64,000 nucleotides of DNA. It comes from JAIQFL01 sp035295745. GTDB taxonomy: Bacteria > Acidobacteriota > Terriglobia > Bryobacterales > Bryobacteraceae. The notes beneath the pieces were generated by a model that was not told the DNA's origin, did no database searches, and saw nothing but the letters and a program-made list of their open reading frames with translations. The position numbers and the translations under genes are program-made. The DNA lies in the NCBI GenBank assembly GCA_035295745.1, contig DATGIL010000102.1:124001-188000 (forward strand). The letters run 5' to 3'. Of the stretch, positions 31,612 to 39,422 are shown piece by piece; the first letter of the stretch is position 1; each line of letters starts with the position of its first letter.

Positions 31612-32778
31612 TTAGCGTTTCACAGGCTGCAGCGACGTCCAATTGCCGCGGATCGCCACGTTGGGGTCGAATCCCGCCTGATCGGAGAGCACGATTTCGT
31701 TGCGGTCGTTGACCCAGGCGTGGCTGTACAGATTGCTCAACTCGAACGTCTCGCCGTTGGTGGGATTGCGATAAGTCTCCACGCCGCGCGTCACATCGCT
31801 GAATTGCCCGAAGACGTGATCCTCGCTGCGCTGCTGGTTCTCGTACCCCTGCCTCCGGATCGCGTTGATGTCGTTGGCCGTCTTGGTATTGATCGCTACC
31901 CGGTCGCGGATCCCCTTTTGCTCGGCAGCCTGCACGTTCCCCGAAACCTGGTTGACGCGGCTCTGCCACGCCTGATCCACCCGGATCGAGGAGAGGATCA
32001 TGTCGAAAAACTTCTCGTTTGCGTCTAGCTGGCCCGCGGGCGCTCGCGCGGCACAAGCGTTGGCTGTGCAATTGTAGCTATAGGCCTGCCCCATGCGGCC
32101 TGTTCGAATGTCCATGCTGGGGCCCAGGGTCCCGGTTGTGACCGTGGTCGCCATCACCCATTCCTCCACCGCGCGACCGTTGAGCGTATAGCGCAACCTG
32201 GCCCTCGCCACATCCGGACGGACAACCTGCCGCAGATTGTAGCGGGTCGCCATCTGTTCCGTTTGACGCGCCTGCTGTTGCAGCTTCTGCAGGTAGTTCG
32301 GCATTGGCTCGATGCTCACGATCTGGGCATTCGCTCGCACTTTCCCGATATTTCGCCGGATGTAGTCGGCGGCGCTCATCGGCTGCGTGATGTCGCACGG
32401 CCTCGTGCCGAACTGCGCCTTTTGCTGAGCCGCGGCACGCAGAGGTGTAGGATCGTCGGCCCACGCCCAGTTATAGGTGGGAAAGACTTCGAAGGCGCGC
32501 CCATCGGGGCCGCTCGATCGGAAGGTAGTCTGAATGGTGTTGCAGCTATCCTTGATGTTCCACTGGGTGGCGCCTTGCGATTGCCAGTCGGCGGGAATAA
32601 GAAGGTAGGCTGACGGCATGGGCCGCTCGAATCCACTCTGGTCCATCACTGTGACCTTCTTCATCACCAGGTAATTCGCGTGCGCGGCGGATTGGCTTTG
32701 GGAGTTTGCCAACGCCGCCAAAGATAGCAGAATCCCCGCGGCCCTGAGGCCAAACCCCCGATTACGAAACAACGACAT
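31612..32778 (-). CDS. Secreted protein of unknown function
   Basis: 388 residues from ATG 32778; the frame extends upstream, but this start begins a proper signal peptide (LRAAGILLSLAALANSQSQ) and the extension overlaps a terminator hairpin. The mature protein begins KKVTVMDQSGFERPMPSAYL and contains YLLIPADWQSQGATQWNI, ARLRYTLNGRAVEEWVMATT and a C-terminal VETYRNPTNGETFELSNLYS and HAWVNDRNEIVLSDQAGFDP. The layout (a dose of strand-forming segments and a repeated W-x-W) resembles uncharacterised secreted proteins that bind or degrade a ligand; no catalytic motif is certain. Helical residues 270-320 are rich in Gln and Arg. Confidence 0.65.
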   Translation of the reverse strand: MSLFRNRGFGLRAAGILLSLAALANSQSQSAAHANYLVMKKVTVMDQSGFERPMPSAYLLIPADWQSQGATQWNIKDSCNTIQTTFRSSGPDGRAFEVFPTYNWAWADDPTPLRAAAQQKAQFGTRPCDITQPMSAADYIRRNIGKVRANAQIVSIEPMPNYLQKLQQQARQTEQMATRYNLRQVVRPDVARARLRYTLNGRAVEEWVMATTVTTGTLGPSMDIRTGRMGQAYSYNCTANACAARAPAGQLDANEKFFDMILSSIRVDQAWQSRVNQVSGNVQAAEQKGIRDRVAINTKTANDINAIRRQGYENQQRSEDHVFGQFSDVTRGVETYRNPTNGETFELSNLYSHAWVNDRNEIVLSDQAGFDPNVAIRGNWTSLQPVKR

Positions 32779-32821
32779 AATCCGCAGTTTACAAAAAAGC
32801 AAGGCACAGGAGGCTCCTGTC

Positions 32822-32861
32822 AAAAAGAAAAACGCGCGAGGGCATGAGCCACTCGCGCGTT
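32822..32861 (-). terminator. Rho-independent terminator-like hairpin (minus strand)
   Basis: AACGCGCGAG (32831-32840) pairs perfectly with 32852-32861, leaving an 11-base loop. On the minus strand the stem is followed by the complement of AAAAAGAAA (32822-32830), a U-rich tail. It lies 44 bases upstream of the gene starting at 32778, so it either ends transcripts from the glycine-rich gene at 33158-33688 or acts as a leader attenuator. Confidence 0.65.
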
Positions 32862-32924
32862 CCTCTGCTAGCGCACCGCGCTGCGTTAGCAAACAATTGC
32901 CGATAACTTACTACATGTTTCGGA

Positions 32925-33155
32925 GACGAGCCAGGACCGTTAGGTGAGAAGCTGTGAAAAATCCGGGAGCGCCTGCGCCACATACGATGAGGCATCGCTT
33001 GCTTACGCGCGCGGCTCGCAAGCGCACGTACTTGGGTAGCTTACGAGCCGCGACCGTAAGGGAGTGTTCTTGCCAAAATACGAGGCCGTGTCGCGGGATA
33101 CTTGCGCTTGCGAGCCGCGCGCGTAAGCAAGCGATCTGGCGACACGTCGGCCCAC
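32925..33155. repeat. Palindromic repeat cluster, locus 4
   Basis: Three partial to full units: 32925-32965 (ACGAGCCAGGACCGTTAGG and AGCTGTGAAAAATCCGGG), 32992-33085 (ATCGCTTGCTTACGCGCGCG, CTTGGGTAGCTTACGAGCC, GACCGTAAGGGAGTGTTCTT) and 33090-33155 (CTTGCGAGCCGCGCGCGTAA, GCAAGCGATCTGGCGACACG). The middle unit matches 55955-56050 almost base for base over about 60 positions. The cluster separates two minus-strand genes, so with the hairpin at 32822 the gap 32779-33157 is accounted for. Confidence 0.85.
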
Positions 33156-33157
33156 TT

Positions 33158-33688
33158 TTAGTAAGCGTAGCAGGGAGCCGGATGGAAGTATCCGTAGCCG
33201 TCATAGAAGCCGCAGCCGTACCCGCCGATGGGATACCCATAGCCGAACGGGATTCCGATGCCGATTCCGAAGTACGGGCGAGCCCAGAAGCGGCCGCCCC
33301 AGTAGTAGCCTCGGCCCGCATAGAACCGGCCAGGGTAGAATCCCCCGCCGCCGACAAAACTCCGGCCATAGAAGCCTCGGGCGCCATACGCACCACCATA
33401 ACCGCCCCGGAAGCCGCTGACCGCAGGACCGCGGGCGACGCCGCCAAAGCCCCTGGCACCCATGGACGGACCAGCGAAGCCGCGTGCTCCACCACCCGCG
33501 AAGGAGTGGCCAGAGAATCCGCCGCCGCCGCGAACCCCACCGCCGCCGATGTGTCCACCGCCACCGCCGTGTCCACCGCCGCCTCGCTGAGCCATTGCGG
33601 CCGTGGGACCAGCCAAGAACATCGCCACGCCAAGAACCAGCGCCGGGATCGCAAACCGAATCGATTTTAACTGCGCAGTCCGAATCAT
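33158..33688 (-). CDS. Glycine-rich secreted protein
   Basis: 176 residues. AGGAGG precedes the ATG. Signal peptide IRFAIPALVLGVAMFLAGPT and AAMAQ, with probable cleavage after AMA. The mature protein is dominated by Gly with Tyr, Phe and Arg (RGGGGHGGGGGHIGGGG, FRGGYGGAYGARGFYG, FGIGIGIPFGYGYPIGG) and ends with two cysteines in GYGCGFYDG and PAPCYAY. Such proteins occur in many soil bacteria as small secreted, possibly surface or matrix, proteins; homology is hard to establish from low-complexity sequence. Codon use looks normal for the window. A sigma-54-like promoter lies upstream. Confidence 0.65.
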   Translation of the reverse strand: MIRTAQLKSIRFAIPALVLGVAMFLAGPTAAMAQRGGGGHGGGGGHIGGGGVRGGGGFSGHSFAGGGARGFAGPSMGARGFGGVARGPAVSGFRGGYGGAYGARGFYGRSFVGGGGFYPGRFYAGRGYYWGGRFWARPYFGIGIGIPFGYGYPIGGYGCGFYDGYGYFHPAPCYAY

Positions 33689-33722
33689 GAGAACCTCCTA
33701 ACACCCTTTCCGGTGTGGAAAT

Positions 33723-33740
33723 ATGCAACTTCCATGCCAA
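33723..33740 (-). promoter_or_regulatory. Candidate sigma-54 promoter
   Basis: On the minus strand the sequence reads TTGGCATGGAAGTTGCAT. It has GG at -24 and GC at -12 with exactly ten bases between them, and both TTGGCA and TTGCA fit the RpoN consensus. The predicted start is about 25 bases before the ATG of the glycine-rich gene. An activator site has not been identified. Confidence 0.4.
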
Positions 33741-33868
33741 TTCTAAGTATCTCCATTTATTGCACTTAGAGAAGTCGCTGCAATCGCTGACTGGCCGAAA
33801 AGCACCGCTGCCGGTGCTACTCGGCCACACTGTGAGTCCTCCGCCCGGTGTAAGATCAACCCAGAGCC

Positions 33869-35452
33869 ATGCGATTCGCCGCTTTGCTGGGATGCGTGTT
33901 TGCGGCCTCCGCCCAGACCAGCACGCCGATTTTCCGTGCCGAGGCTAACCTCGAGTCGATCGCCGTTCGAGTCTTGGACCGGCAGCGGCGCGACATCCGC
34001 GGTCTTACCGCCGGCGACTTCACCGTGCTCGAGGACGGCCACCCGCAGAAGATTGCCTTCCTCGCCGCCGAAGATCAGCCCATCAGCCTCGCCGTTCTCT
34101 TGGATTCGAGCACCAGCATGGAATCAAGCCGGAAACTGGCCGGAGCGCGCGCCATTTTGAAGCCGCTGCTCCGCGGGAATCTGCCCGGCGACGAGATCTC
34201 TCTCGCGCCTTTTACCGACCGCGTAGGCCAATTTCAGCAACTCACTGCCGAGCAGCGCGCCAATCCTCCCGTCACCCGCTTGGCATCCCTGGGAGGCGGC
34301 ACGGCGCTGTACGACGCGGTCTCCACCTCGCTCTGCCATCTGCGAACCGCCGGCAACGTACGCCAAGCCGTCGTCGTAATCACCGATGGCGCCGACCAGC
34401 ATAGCCGCCTTGCCCTCGAGCAGTTAATTCGCCTGGCCCAGGCGTCCAAACCCCAGATCTTCATGATCGGCTTCTTCGATAAGGCAGAGCACGAAGCCTA
34501 CAAATCCAGCGGAAAGACCGTGACACTGGTGAGTGGCCACGAGATCGACAACCCCATCCAGGTCTTCGACCGCGTGGCAAAAGAGACCGGCGCCGAATCC
34601 TTCTTCCCCTCGACCGAGCACGATCTGCAACAGGTGATCGATCATATCCTCGGTATCCTCCAGTCGCAGTACACGCTGGCTTATTATCCGCAGGACATCG
34701 GCCGCTTCCGCCGCATTCAAGTGAAAATCAATCGCGGAGGAGCCACAGTACTGTCGCGGCGCTCGGCCGGTTCCGAGGGAGCCGAAGAGCCAGTGCACTT
34801 CCTGGCGACGAGTTGCGAGGTATCGGCCGTCGATCATCCTTACCCTTGGGAACCGCACGTTACCGACGGCCCCAATCGAACCAAAATCTATCAGGATGAT
34901 TTTGCCGATCCGCGCAGCGGCTGGCCCAATCACCCTGGTTCCCGATATGCGGCGGGAGCCTACGAAATGTCAAAGGTGGTGACGACTCCCAAATTTGGTG
35001 TCATCGTAACGGGCACCGGATATGAAGGTATTCTCGCGGCCTACGGTCCGTGGTGGACGGATTTCCGCGCTTCCATCTCAATTGCGCGGGCAAGTCCGGC
35101 AGCCCGAGGACTTGTATTTCGCCTCAACGATGAGGGGTACTATGTCATTCTGCTGATGAACTCGGGAAAAGGCGGAGAGGTCTCCTACAAAGTGGTGAAG
35201 CGGACCTTCTGGAATCAGCGAGAGCTGGAACTGGTACAGTGGACCCCGATTACTATGGGCCCGCCGGCAGCTCTTAAGACTACGGATCGGCTCACTGTCG
35301 ACTGCCGTCGCGACCACTTCACCTTTCTCATCAACGATGTGCAATTCGCGACCGTCCAAGACGACAGCTATCCCGACGGCATGGTGGGGATGGCCGAATT
35401 CGGATACGGACACGCCATTTTTCACGACCTGCGTGTGGAAGGGAAGCTATAA
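33869..35452 (+). CDS. VWFA-related secreted protein with C-terminal lectin-like domain
   Basis: 527 residues. A short signal peptide (RFAALLGCVFAASAQ) is followed by the VWFA-related opening IAVRVLDRQRRDIRGLTAGD with FTVLEDGHPQKI. The VWA domain has an intact MIDAS-type LLDSSTSMESS (DxSxS), then VVVITDGADQHSR. From about residue 330, DDFADPRSGWPNHPGSRYAA leads into a concanavalin-like or DUF1080-like beta sandwich (FRASISIARASPAARGLVFR, DRLTVDCRRDHFTFLINDVQ). This joins a metal-dependent adhesion fold to a probable glycan- or polymer-binding domain. The target is unknown. It starts 180 bases from the divergent glycine-rich gene. Confidence 0.75.
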   Translation: MRFAALLGCVFAASAQTSTPIFRAEANLESIAVRVLDRQRRDIRGLTAGDFTVLEDGHPQKIAFLAAEDQPISLAVLLDSSTSMESSRKLAGARAILKPLLRGNLPGDEISLAPFTDRVGQFQQLTAEQRANPPVTRLASLGGGTALYDAVSTSLCHLRTAGNVRQAVVVITDGADQHSRLALEQLIRLAQASKPQIFMIGFFDKAEHEAYKSSGKTVTLVSGHEIDNPIQVFDRVAKETGAESFFPSTEHDLQQVIDHILGILQSQYTLAYYPQDIGRFRRIQVKINRGGATVLSRRSAGSEGAEEPVHFLATSCEVSAVDHPYPWEPHVTDGPNRTKIYQDDFADPRSGWPNHPGSRYAAGAYEMSKVVTTPKFGVIVTGTGYEGILAAYGPWWTDFRASISIARASPAARGLVFRLNDEGYYVILLMNSGKGGEVSYKVVKRTFWNQRELELVQWTPITMGPPAALKTTDRLTVDCRRDHFTFLINDVQFATVQDDSYPDGMVGMAEFGYGHAIFHDLRVEGKL

Positions 35453-35466
35453 GAGAGGACAACCTC

Positions 35467-35913
35467 ATGACCGATACACAAATGATCACTTGCCCGAGTT
35501 GCGGTGCTACGAATCGTGTGCCGCTCGACAAGCTTCGCGCCGGTTTGGCGCCGGTATGCGGACGATGCAAAGCCCCACTGGCGGCCTCCAGCGATCCGGT
35601 GATCATCACCGATTCGAACTTCGCCGACCAGGTGGAGAACTCGCGGCTGCCGGTGATGGTGGACATGTGGGCGCCCTGGTGCGGGCCGTGCCGCTACCTC
35701 TCGCCGATCGTCGAACAACTGGCCGGCGAACTGGCCGGTCGCGTGCGAATCGGCAAGATGAATGTCGACGAGAACCCGCAGACCTCAGGGCGATTCCAGG
35801 TGGGCAGCATCCCCACCTTGCTGATCTTCCAAGGAGGCATGGAAGTGGACCGCATTATCGGCGTGCATCCGAAAGCCGAAATTCTACAGCGGCTCCACGC
35901 CGTGATTGGATGA
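35467..35913 (+). CDS. trxC: Thioredoxin with N-terminal zinc ribbon (TrxC/Trx2-like)
   Basis: 148 residues. An N-terminal zinc finger with two Cys pairs (CPSC at 9-12 and CGRC at 31-34) precedes a complete thioredoxin domain with WAPWCGPCRYLSP, cis-Pro in GSIPTLLIFQGG and the final HPKAEILQRL helix. The zinc ribbon distinguishes Trx2-type proteins from ordinary TrxA. It reduces protein disulfides in the cytoplasm and tolerates oxidative stress through the zinc site. It lies 14 bases after the VWFA gene and three bases before the DUF1963 gene, probably in the same transcript. Confidence 0.88.
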   Translation: MTDTQMITCPSCGATNRVPLDKLRAGLAPVCGRCKAPLAASSDPVIITDSNFADQVENSRLPVMVDMWAPWCGPCRYLSPIVEQLAGELAGRVRIGKMNVDENPQTSGRFQVGSIPTLLIFQGGMEVDRIIGVHPKAEILQRLHAVIG

Positions 35914-35916
35914 ACC

Positions 35917-36744
35917 ATGCCGACTATTCGCGCCCTCCTCAAAGCAAACGGCCTCGGCCGGATTGCCGATGTGATTGCTGAGTCCGTGAAGCCATCCGTC
36001 TGGCTCGCCGCCATGGATCCGAGTGAAGGACCAACCTGCCGGCTGGGCGGACGTCCGAACCTTCCCGCCGTAATCGAATGGCCAACCTGGCGGGAGCAGC
36101 CTCTCCCCTTCGTCGCGCAGTTTCAACTCGACGCTATTCCTGCGATGAAGGGATTCAAGCTGCCTCGCCGTGGGTCGCTCCTCTTCTTTAACGAAGCCGG
36201 CCGCGATGACGAATGGGACGGGCTCTCCGTACTTTACGCGGAGAAGCCCTTGTCTGAATCTCCCCTCCGCGATTTTCCCGAGGAACTCGATGAAGCCTTT
36301 CGCTTCCCTGCCTTTGAACTTGGGGTGCGTGCGACCGGTCCCTCTGTGCCCGATTTCTCCGACCAGTTGGTGGAGGAACTGGAACTCACGGAAGAAGAAA
36401 ACATGAAGTACCAGGATGTCTGCTGGTCTTGGAAGGAGCAGCCTTCTTACGAGGGCCATCGCATCGGCGGCTATCCCAACACTGTTCAACGCGACGACCC
36501 CAAACGGGAAGCGCACCTCAAGTCCCTCGGACTCTACGGCTTCGACCTCTCGGATTACAAGCGCCGCAAAGCGCAGAAGGCGGCACCGGGAGCGAAGGAT
36601 TGGGAGCTCTTGTTTCAACTCGATTCGGAAAAGAAAGCCGGCATGATGTGGTACGACGCCGGGCGCATCTATTTCCTCATCCACAAGGACGATCTGGCCG
36701 AGCGGCGCTTCAATCTGGTCTGGTCCGTGATGCAGACCAGTTGA
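35917..36744 (+). CDS. DUF1963/YwqG-like protein
   Basis: 275 residues, no signal peptide. The DUF1963 pattern is visible as TCRLGGRPNLPAVIEWP, PLPFVAQFQLDAIP, then GSLLFFNEAG and near the C-terminus HRIGGYPNTVQ, with KDWELLFQLDSEKKAGMMWY and IYFLIHKDDLAERRFNLVW. Members are cytoplasmic proteins of unknown activity, sometimes encoded near toxins or immunity genes; no such partner is evident here. It is coupled to the thioredoxin gene. It ends one base short of the stop of the convergent radical-SAM gene, so the two transcripts must overlap. Confidence 0.82.
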   Translation: MPTIRALLKANGLGRIADVIAESVKPSVWLAAMDPSEGPTCRLGGRPNLPAVIEWPTWREQPLPFVAQFQLDAIPAMKGFKLPRRGSLLFFNEAGRDDEWDGLSVLYAEKPLSESPLRDFPEELDEAFRFPAFELGVRATGPSVPDFSDQLVEELELTEEENMKYQDVCWSWKEQPSYEGHRIGGYPNTVQRDDPKREAHLKSLGLYGFDLSDYKRRKAQKAAPGAKDWELLFQLDSEKKAGMMWYDAGRIYFLIHKDDLAERRFNLVWSVMQTS

Positions 36745-36745
36745 A

Positions 36746-37777
36746 TCAATTCAGGAAATAGGTACGGTAGAGCGTGTCCCGCTGCTTGGGCACGAAGCCG
36801 GCATCGCGGATAATGCGGCGCAGTTCCTCTTCGCTGGCTCGATGATGCGCCCCCGCGGCCGAGACCACGTTCTCTTCGATCATGATGCTGCCCACATCGT
36901 TGCCGCCAAAGCGCAGTCCCAACTGGCACGTCTTCAGCCCCTGCGTCACCCAGGACGATTGCACGTTCTCGAAATTATCCAGGTAGATTCGCGAAATTGC
37001 CAATGTTTGCAGATACTCCACCGCGGTGGCCTCCTCCTTCACGAAGCGGCCCAGTGAAGTGTTCTCGCGCTGAAACGTCCACGGGATAAATGCCGTGAAT
37101 CCGCCGGTCTCCTCCTGCAGATTGCGCACCAGTTCCAAATGATTCATGCGCTGTTCGAGCGTCTCGCCGCATCCGAACATCATGGTCGCGGTGGTCCGCA
37201 TGCCGAGTTGATGCGCGGTGCGGTGCACATCCACCCAATCCTGTGTGGAACATTTCAGCCGGCTGATGCGGTGGCGCACGCCATCGTCCAGAATCTCGGC
37301 GCCGCCGCCTGGGATGGAATCGAGCCCCGAATCGCGCAGCCGCGCAATCGTGTCCCGCAAGCTCAGGCCGCTCACATCCGCGATGTTTGTCACCTCGGGC
37401 GCGGAGAGGCAGTGCAGATGAATCGTGAAGCGCTGCTTGATGCTGCGGAACAGGTCTTCATACCACTCGATCTTCAAATCGGGATGCAAGCCCCCCTGCA
37501 TCAGGACGCCCGTGCCGCCCAGGTCGATGGTCTCCTGAATCTTCTCGAAGATCGTTTCCTTGGGAAGCACGTAACCTTCCTCGTGCCCCATGGGGCGATA
37601 GAACGCGCAGAAGCTGCAGTACTCCGTGCAGAAGTTGGTGTAGTTGATATTGCGATCGATGATGTAGGAGACGACCCCTTCGGGGTGCCATTTGCGGCGA
37701 ACCGAATCGGCCTCCATGCCAATGCCGATCAAGTCATCGGAACGAAACAGATCGAGTGCTTCTTCGCGTGTCATCAT
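36746..37777 (-). CDS. mqnC: Cyclic dehypoxanthinyl futalosine synthase
   Basis: 343 residues from ATG 37777 (or 37774); an upstream in-frame ATG at 37858 would add residues not typical of the family and overlaps a palindrome. The sequence TREEALDLFRSDDLIGIGME with VVSYIIDRNINYTNFC, then EYCSFCAFYRP, is the MqnC radical-SAM entry; the three cluster cysteines are CxxxCxxC. Later motifs include GVLMQGGLHPDL, DSIPGGGAEILDDGVRHRIS and TTATMMFGCGETLEQRMNH. It closes dehypoxanthinyl futalosine in the futalosine route to menaquinone. This implies that the organism makes menaquinone, the likely quinone partner of the membrane redox proteins encoded here. Other mqn genes are not in the window. Confidence 0.9.
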   Translation of the reverse strand: MMTREEALDLFRSDDLIGIGMEADSVRRKWHPEGVVSYIIDRNINYTNFCTEYCSFCAFYRPMGHEEGYVLPKETIFEKIQETIDLGGTGVLMQGGLHPDLKIEWYEDLFRSIKQRFTIHLHCLSAPEVTNIADVSGLSLRDTIARLRDSGLDSIPGGGAEILDDGVRHRISRLKCSTQDWVDVHRTAHQLGMRTTATMMFGCGETLEQRMNHLELVRNLQEETGGFTAFIPWTFQRENTSLGRFVKEEATAVEYLQTLAISRIYLDNFENVQSSWVTQGLKTCQLGLRFGGNDVGSIMIEENVVSAAGAHHRASEEELRRIIRDAGFVPKQRDTLYRTYFLN

Positions 37778-37856
37778 ACTGAGTCCAAACTGTAATTCGC
37801 CCTCTGTAATTCCAAGATAGCAAAGCCGGATGCGCGATGCGTTGACTCGCGGCCAC

Positions 37857-37885
37857 ATCCAATCGATAGAAATTATCGATTGGAT
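37857..37885. promoter_or_regulatory. Perfect 12-bp palindromic operator-like site
   Basis: ATCCAATCGATA (37857-37868) is mirrored exactly by 37874-37885, with the five-base centre GAAAT. It lies between the divergent mqnC and TPR genes, 80 bases upstream of the mqnC start, as expected for a dimeric repressor or activator site. The binding protein is unknown. Confidence 0.55.
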
Positions 37886-37918
37886 CTGAGGGGTGCGGTC
37901 GCGCTACATTGAAAGCGT

Positions 37919-37938
37919 TAACACTCCTGAGGGTGTTA
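37919..37938. other. Short stem-loop in the mqnC/TPR divergent region
   Basis: TAACACTC (37919-37926) pairs with GGGTGTTA (37931-37938) through a CTGA loop, including one G-T pair. It has no U-tract. It may be part of the 5' leader of the TPR gene at 38054. Confidence 0.35.
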
Positions 37939-38053
37939 CACCGCTGATCCCCGTCCCTGATCGATCCGCTTGCACGCGGCCTAGTCCTGCCAAACCGCAG
38001 AGTCGTTAGCGGTTCGGCGCCTCAATCCCAAACTTAAAACAACGGAGGACCTT

Positions 38054-38956
38054 TTGAGTCTTTGGAAAGTGACAGTTGTGTTTCTATGTGTGCTAATGTG
38101 CGGCCTCGCGCAGGGGTTCCGCTCGTTTCGCGGCGAAATCCATGCCGACGGCCTCACCGACCTGAGTTGGCTTGTGGTTCACCTCGATCAACCCGGACAA
38201 TCCCGCAGTGATAGTGCTTCCGTCACGTCCGGTGGAGATTTTTCGTTTCTCAATGTAGCCGAGGGCTTATACACGCTGCGCGTAGTCGATCCAGCGGGCA
38301 ACGAGATTCTCTCCAAGCCGATCACGATCGGCGTCACCAGTGCGCCGGTCATGTTAGAACTGCCGAAGTCCGTAGATGCCCGCCCGGCAGGCGAGACCAC
38401 TTCCGTAGTCCGTCTGCGCCATCGTCCCGGCCGCGAAGCCATGGCCGCCGCCGCCAAGGGGCAGAAATTCTCGGAGAATGGCGACCGCGAACACGCCGCC
38501 ATCGAGTGGCGCAAAGCTGTCGATGCCGACCCCGATTTCAGCGAAGCCCATGGCAATCTCGGGGCACAATACTTCCGCCTGCACCGGACTCAAGAAGCAG
38601 TCGAGGAGTTCCGGCGGGCTGTGGCGCTCGATCCGCATACCGCCATTTATCAGACGAATCTGGCAGTGGGATTGGCTCAGTTGGGACACCTCGACGAAGC
38701 CGAGTCGTGGGCGCGTAGCGCAGTTCGCGTGGAAGACAGCAACCCGATGGGACACTATGTGCTGGGATGTATCCTGACTTCGCGCCCGTCGAAGACGGCA
38801 GAAGCCGTCCAACAACTCCAGATCGCCGCCCGTCAAATTCCGCGCGCCCATGAAGTGCTGGCCAAAATCTACGAAGCCGAGGGTAAGAAATCGCTCGCCG
38901 TGGCGGAACGAAGGCAACTCGAGGAAGTCGAGGCCGCGATCGCGCCTCACGATTAA
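38054..38956 (+). CDS. Secreted TPR protein with N-terminal carboxypeptidase-regulatory-like domain
   Basis: 300 residues from a TTG start with GGAGGA seven bases upstream. Signal peptide (LWKVTVVFLCVLMCGLAQG). Residues about 25-105 form a small beta sandwich (FRGEIHADGLTDLSWLVVHL, GDFSFLNVAEGLYTLRVVD) of the type that starts many exported proteins in this group. From about 130, TPR units follow (AIEWRKAVDADPDFSEAHGN, LGAQYFRLHRTQEAVEEFRR, LAVGLAQLGHLDEAESWARS). It probably works in the periplasm as a scaffold. A large repeat array follows directly. Confidence 0.75.
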   Translation: MSLWKVTVVFLCVLMCGLAQGFRSFRGEIHADGLTDLSWLVVHLDQPGQSRSDSASVTSGGDFSFLNVAEGLYTLRVVDPAGNEILSKPITIGVTSAPVMLELPKSVDARPAGETTSVVRLRHRPGREAMAAAAKGQKFSENGDREHAAIEWRKAVDADPDFSEAHGNLGAQYFRLHRTQEAVEEFRRAVALDPHTAIYQTNLAVGLAQLGHLDEAESWARSAVRVEDSNPMGHYVLGCILTSRPSKTAEAVQQLQIAARQIPRAHEVLAKIYEAEGKKSLAVAERRQLEEVEAAIAPHD

Positions 38957-38987
38957 AGCGCATCGAGCTATGAGCGCACGGGCCGCG

Positions 38988-39396
38988 ATTGGACATCGCT
39001 TGCTGACGCGCGCGGCTCGCAGCGCAAAACGTGCCGACATCGCTTGCTGACGCGCCCGGCTCGCAACGCAAAACGTGCCGACATCGCTTGCTGACGCGCG
39101 CGGCTCGCAACGCAAAACGTGCCGACAACGCTTGCTTACGCGCGCGATGCTCGCAACGCGAACGTGCCGACATCGCTTGCTGACGCGCGCGGCTCGCAAC
39201 GCGAACGTGCCGACATCGCTTGCTGACGCGCGCGGCTCGCAACGCGAACGTGCCGACATCGCTTGCTGACGCGCGCGATGCTCGCAACGCGAAACGCGCC
39301 GATAGCGCCTGCTGGCGCGCCCAATGCTCTTAACGCGAACGTGCCGACGCGCACGGCTTTGCTACGAGCCACGACCGTAAGGGAGTGTTTCCGGAG
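38988..39396. repeat. Palindromic repeat array, locus 5 (about eight half-element copies)
   Basis: Eight tandem units of 43-46 bp, each with ACATCGCTTGCTGACGCGCG, GGCTCGCAACGC and GAACGTGCC. This is only one arm of the palindromic element, amplified. Three units have GATGCTCGCAACG in place of GGCTCGCAACG, and one copy is degraded. The array closes with the complementary arm (ACGAGCCACGACCGTAAGGG) at 39363-39384. It fills the gap between two convergent genes (38957-39422), and nothing else is seen there. Confidence 0.88.
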
Positions 39397-39422
39397 AACC
39401 CAAATGATCACACAGTCAGGAC

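Noticed and set aside
38988..39396. Tandem 43-46 bp units suggested a second CRISPR array.
   Set aside because: The units are contiguous with no variable spacers; they are amplified arms of the palindromic family.
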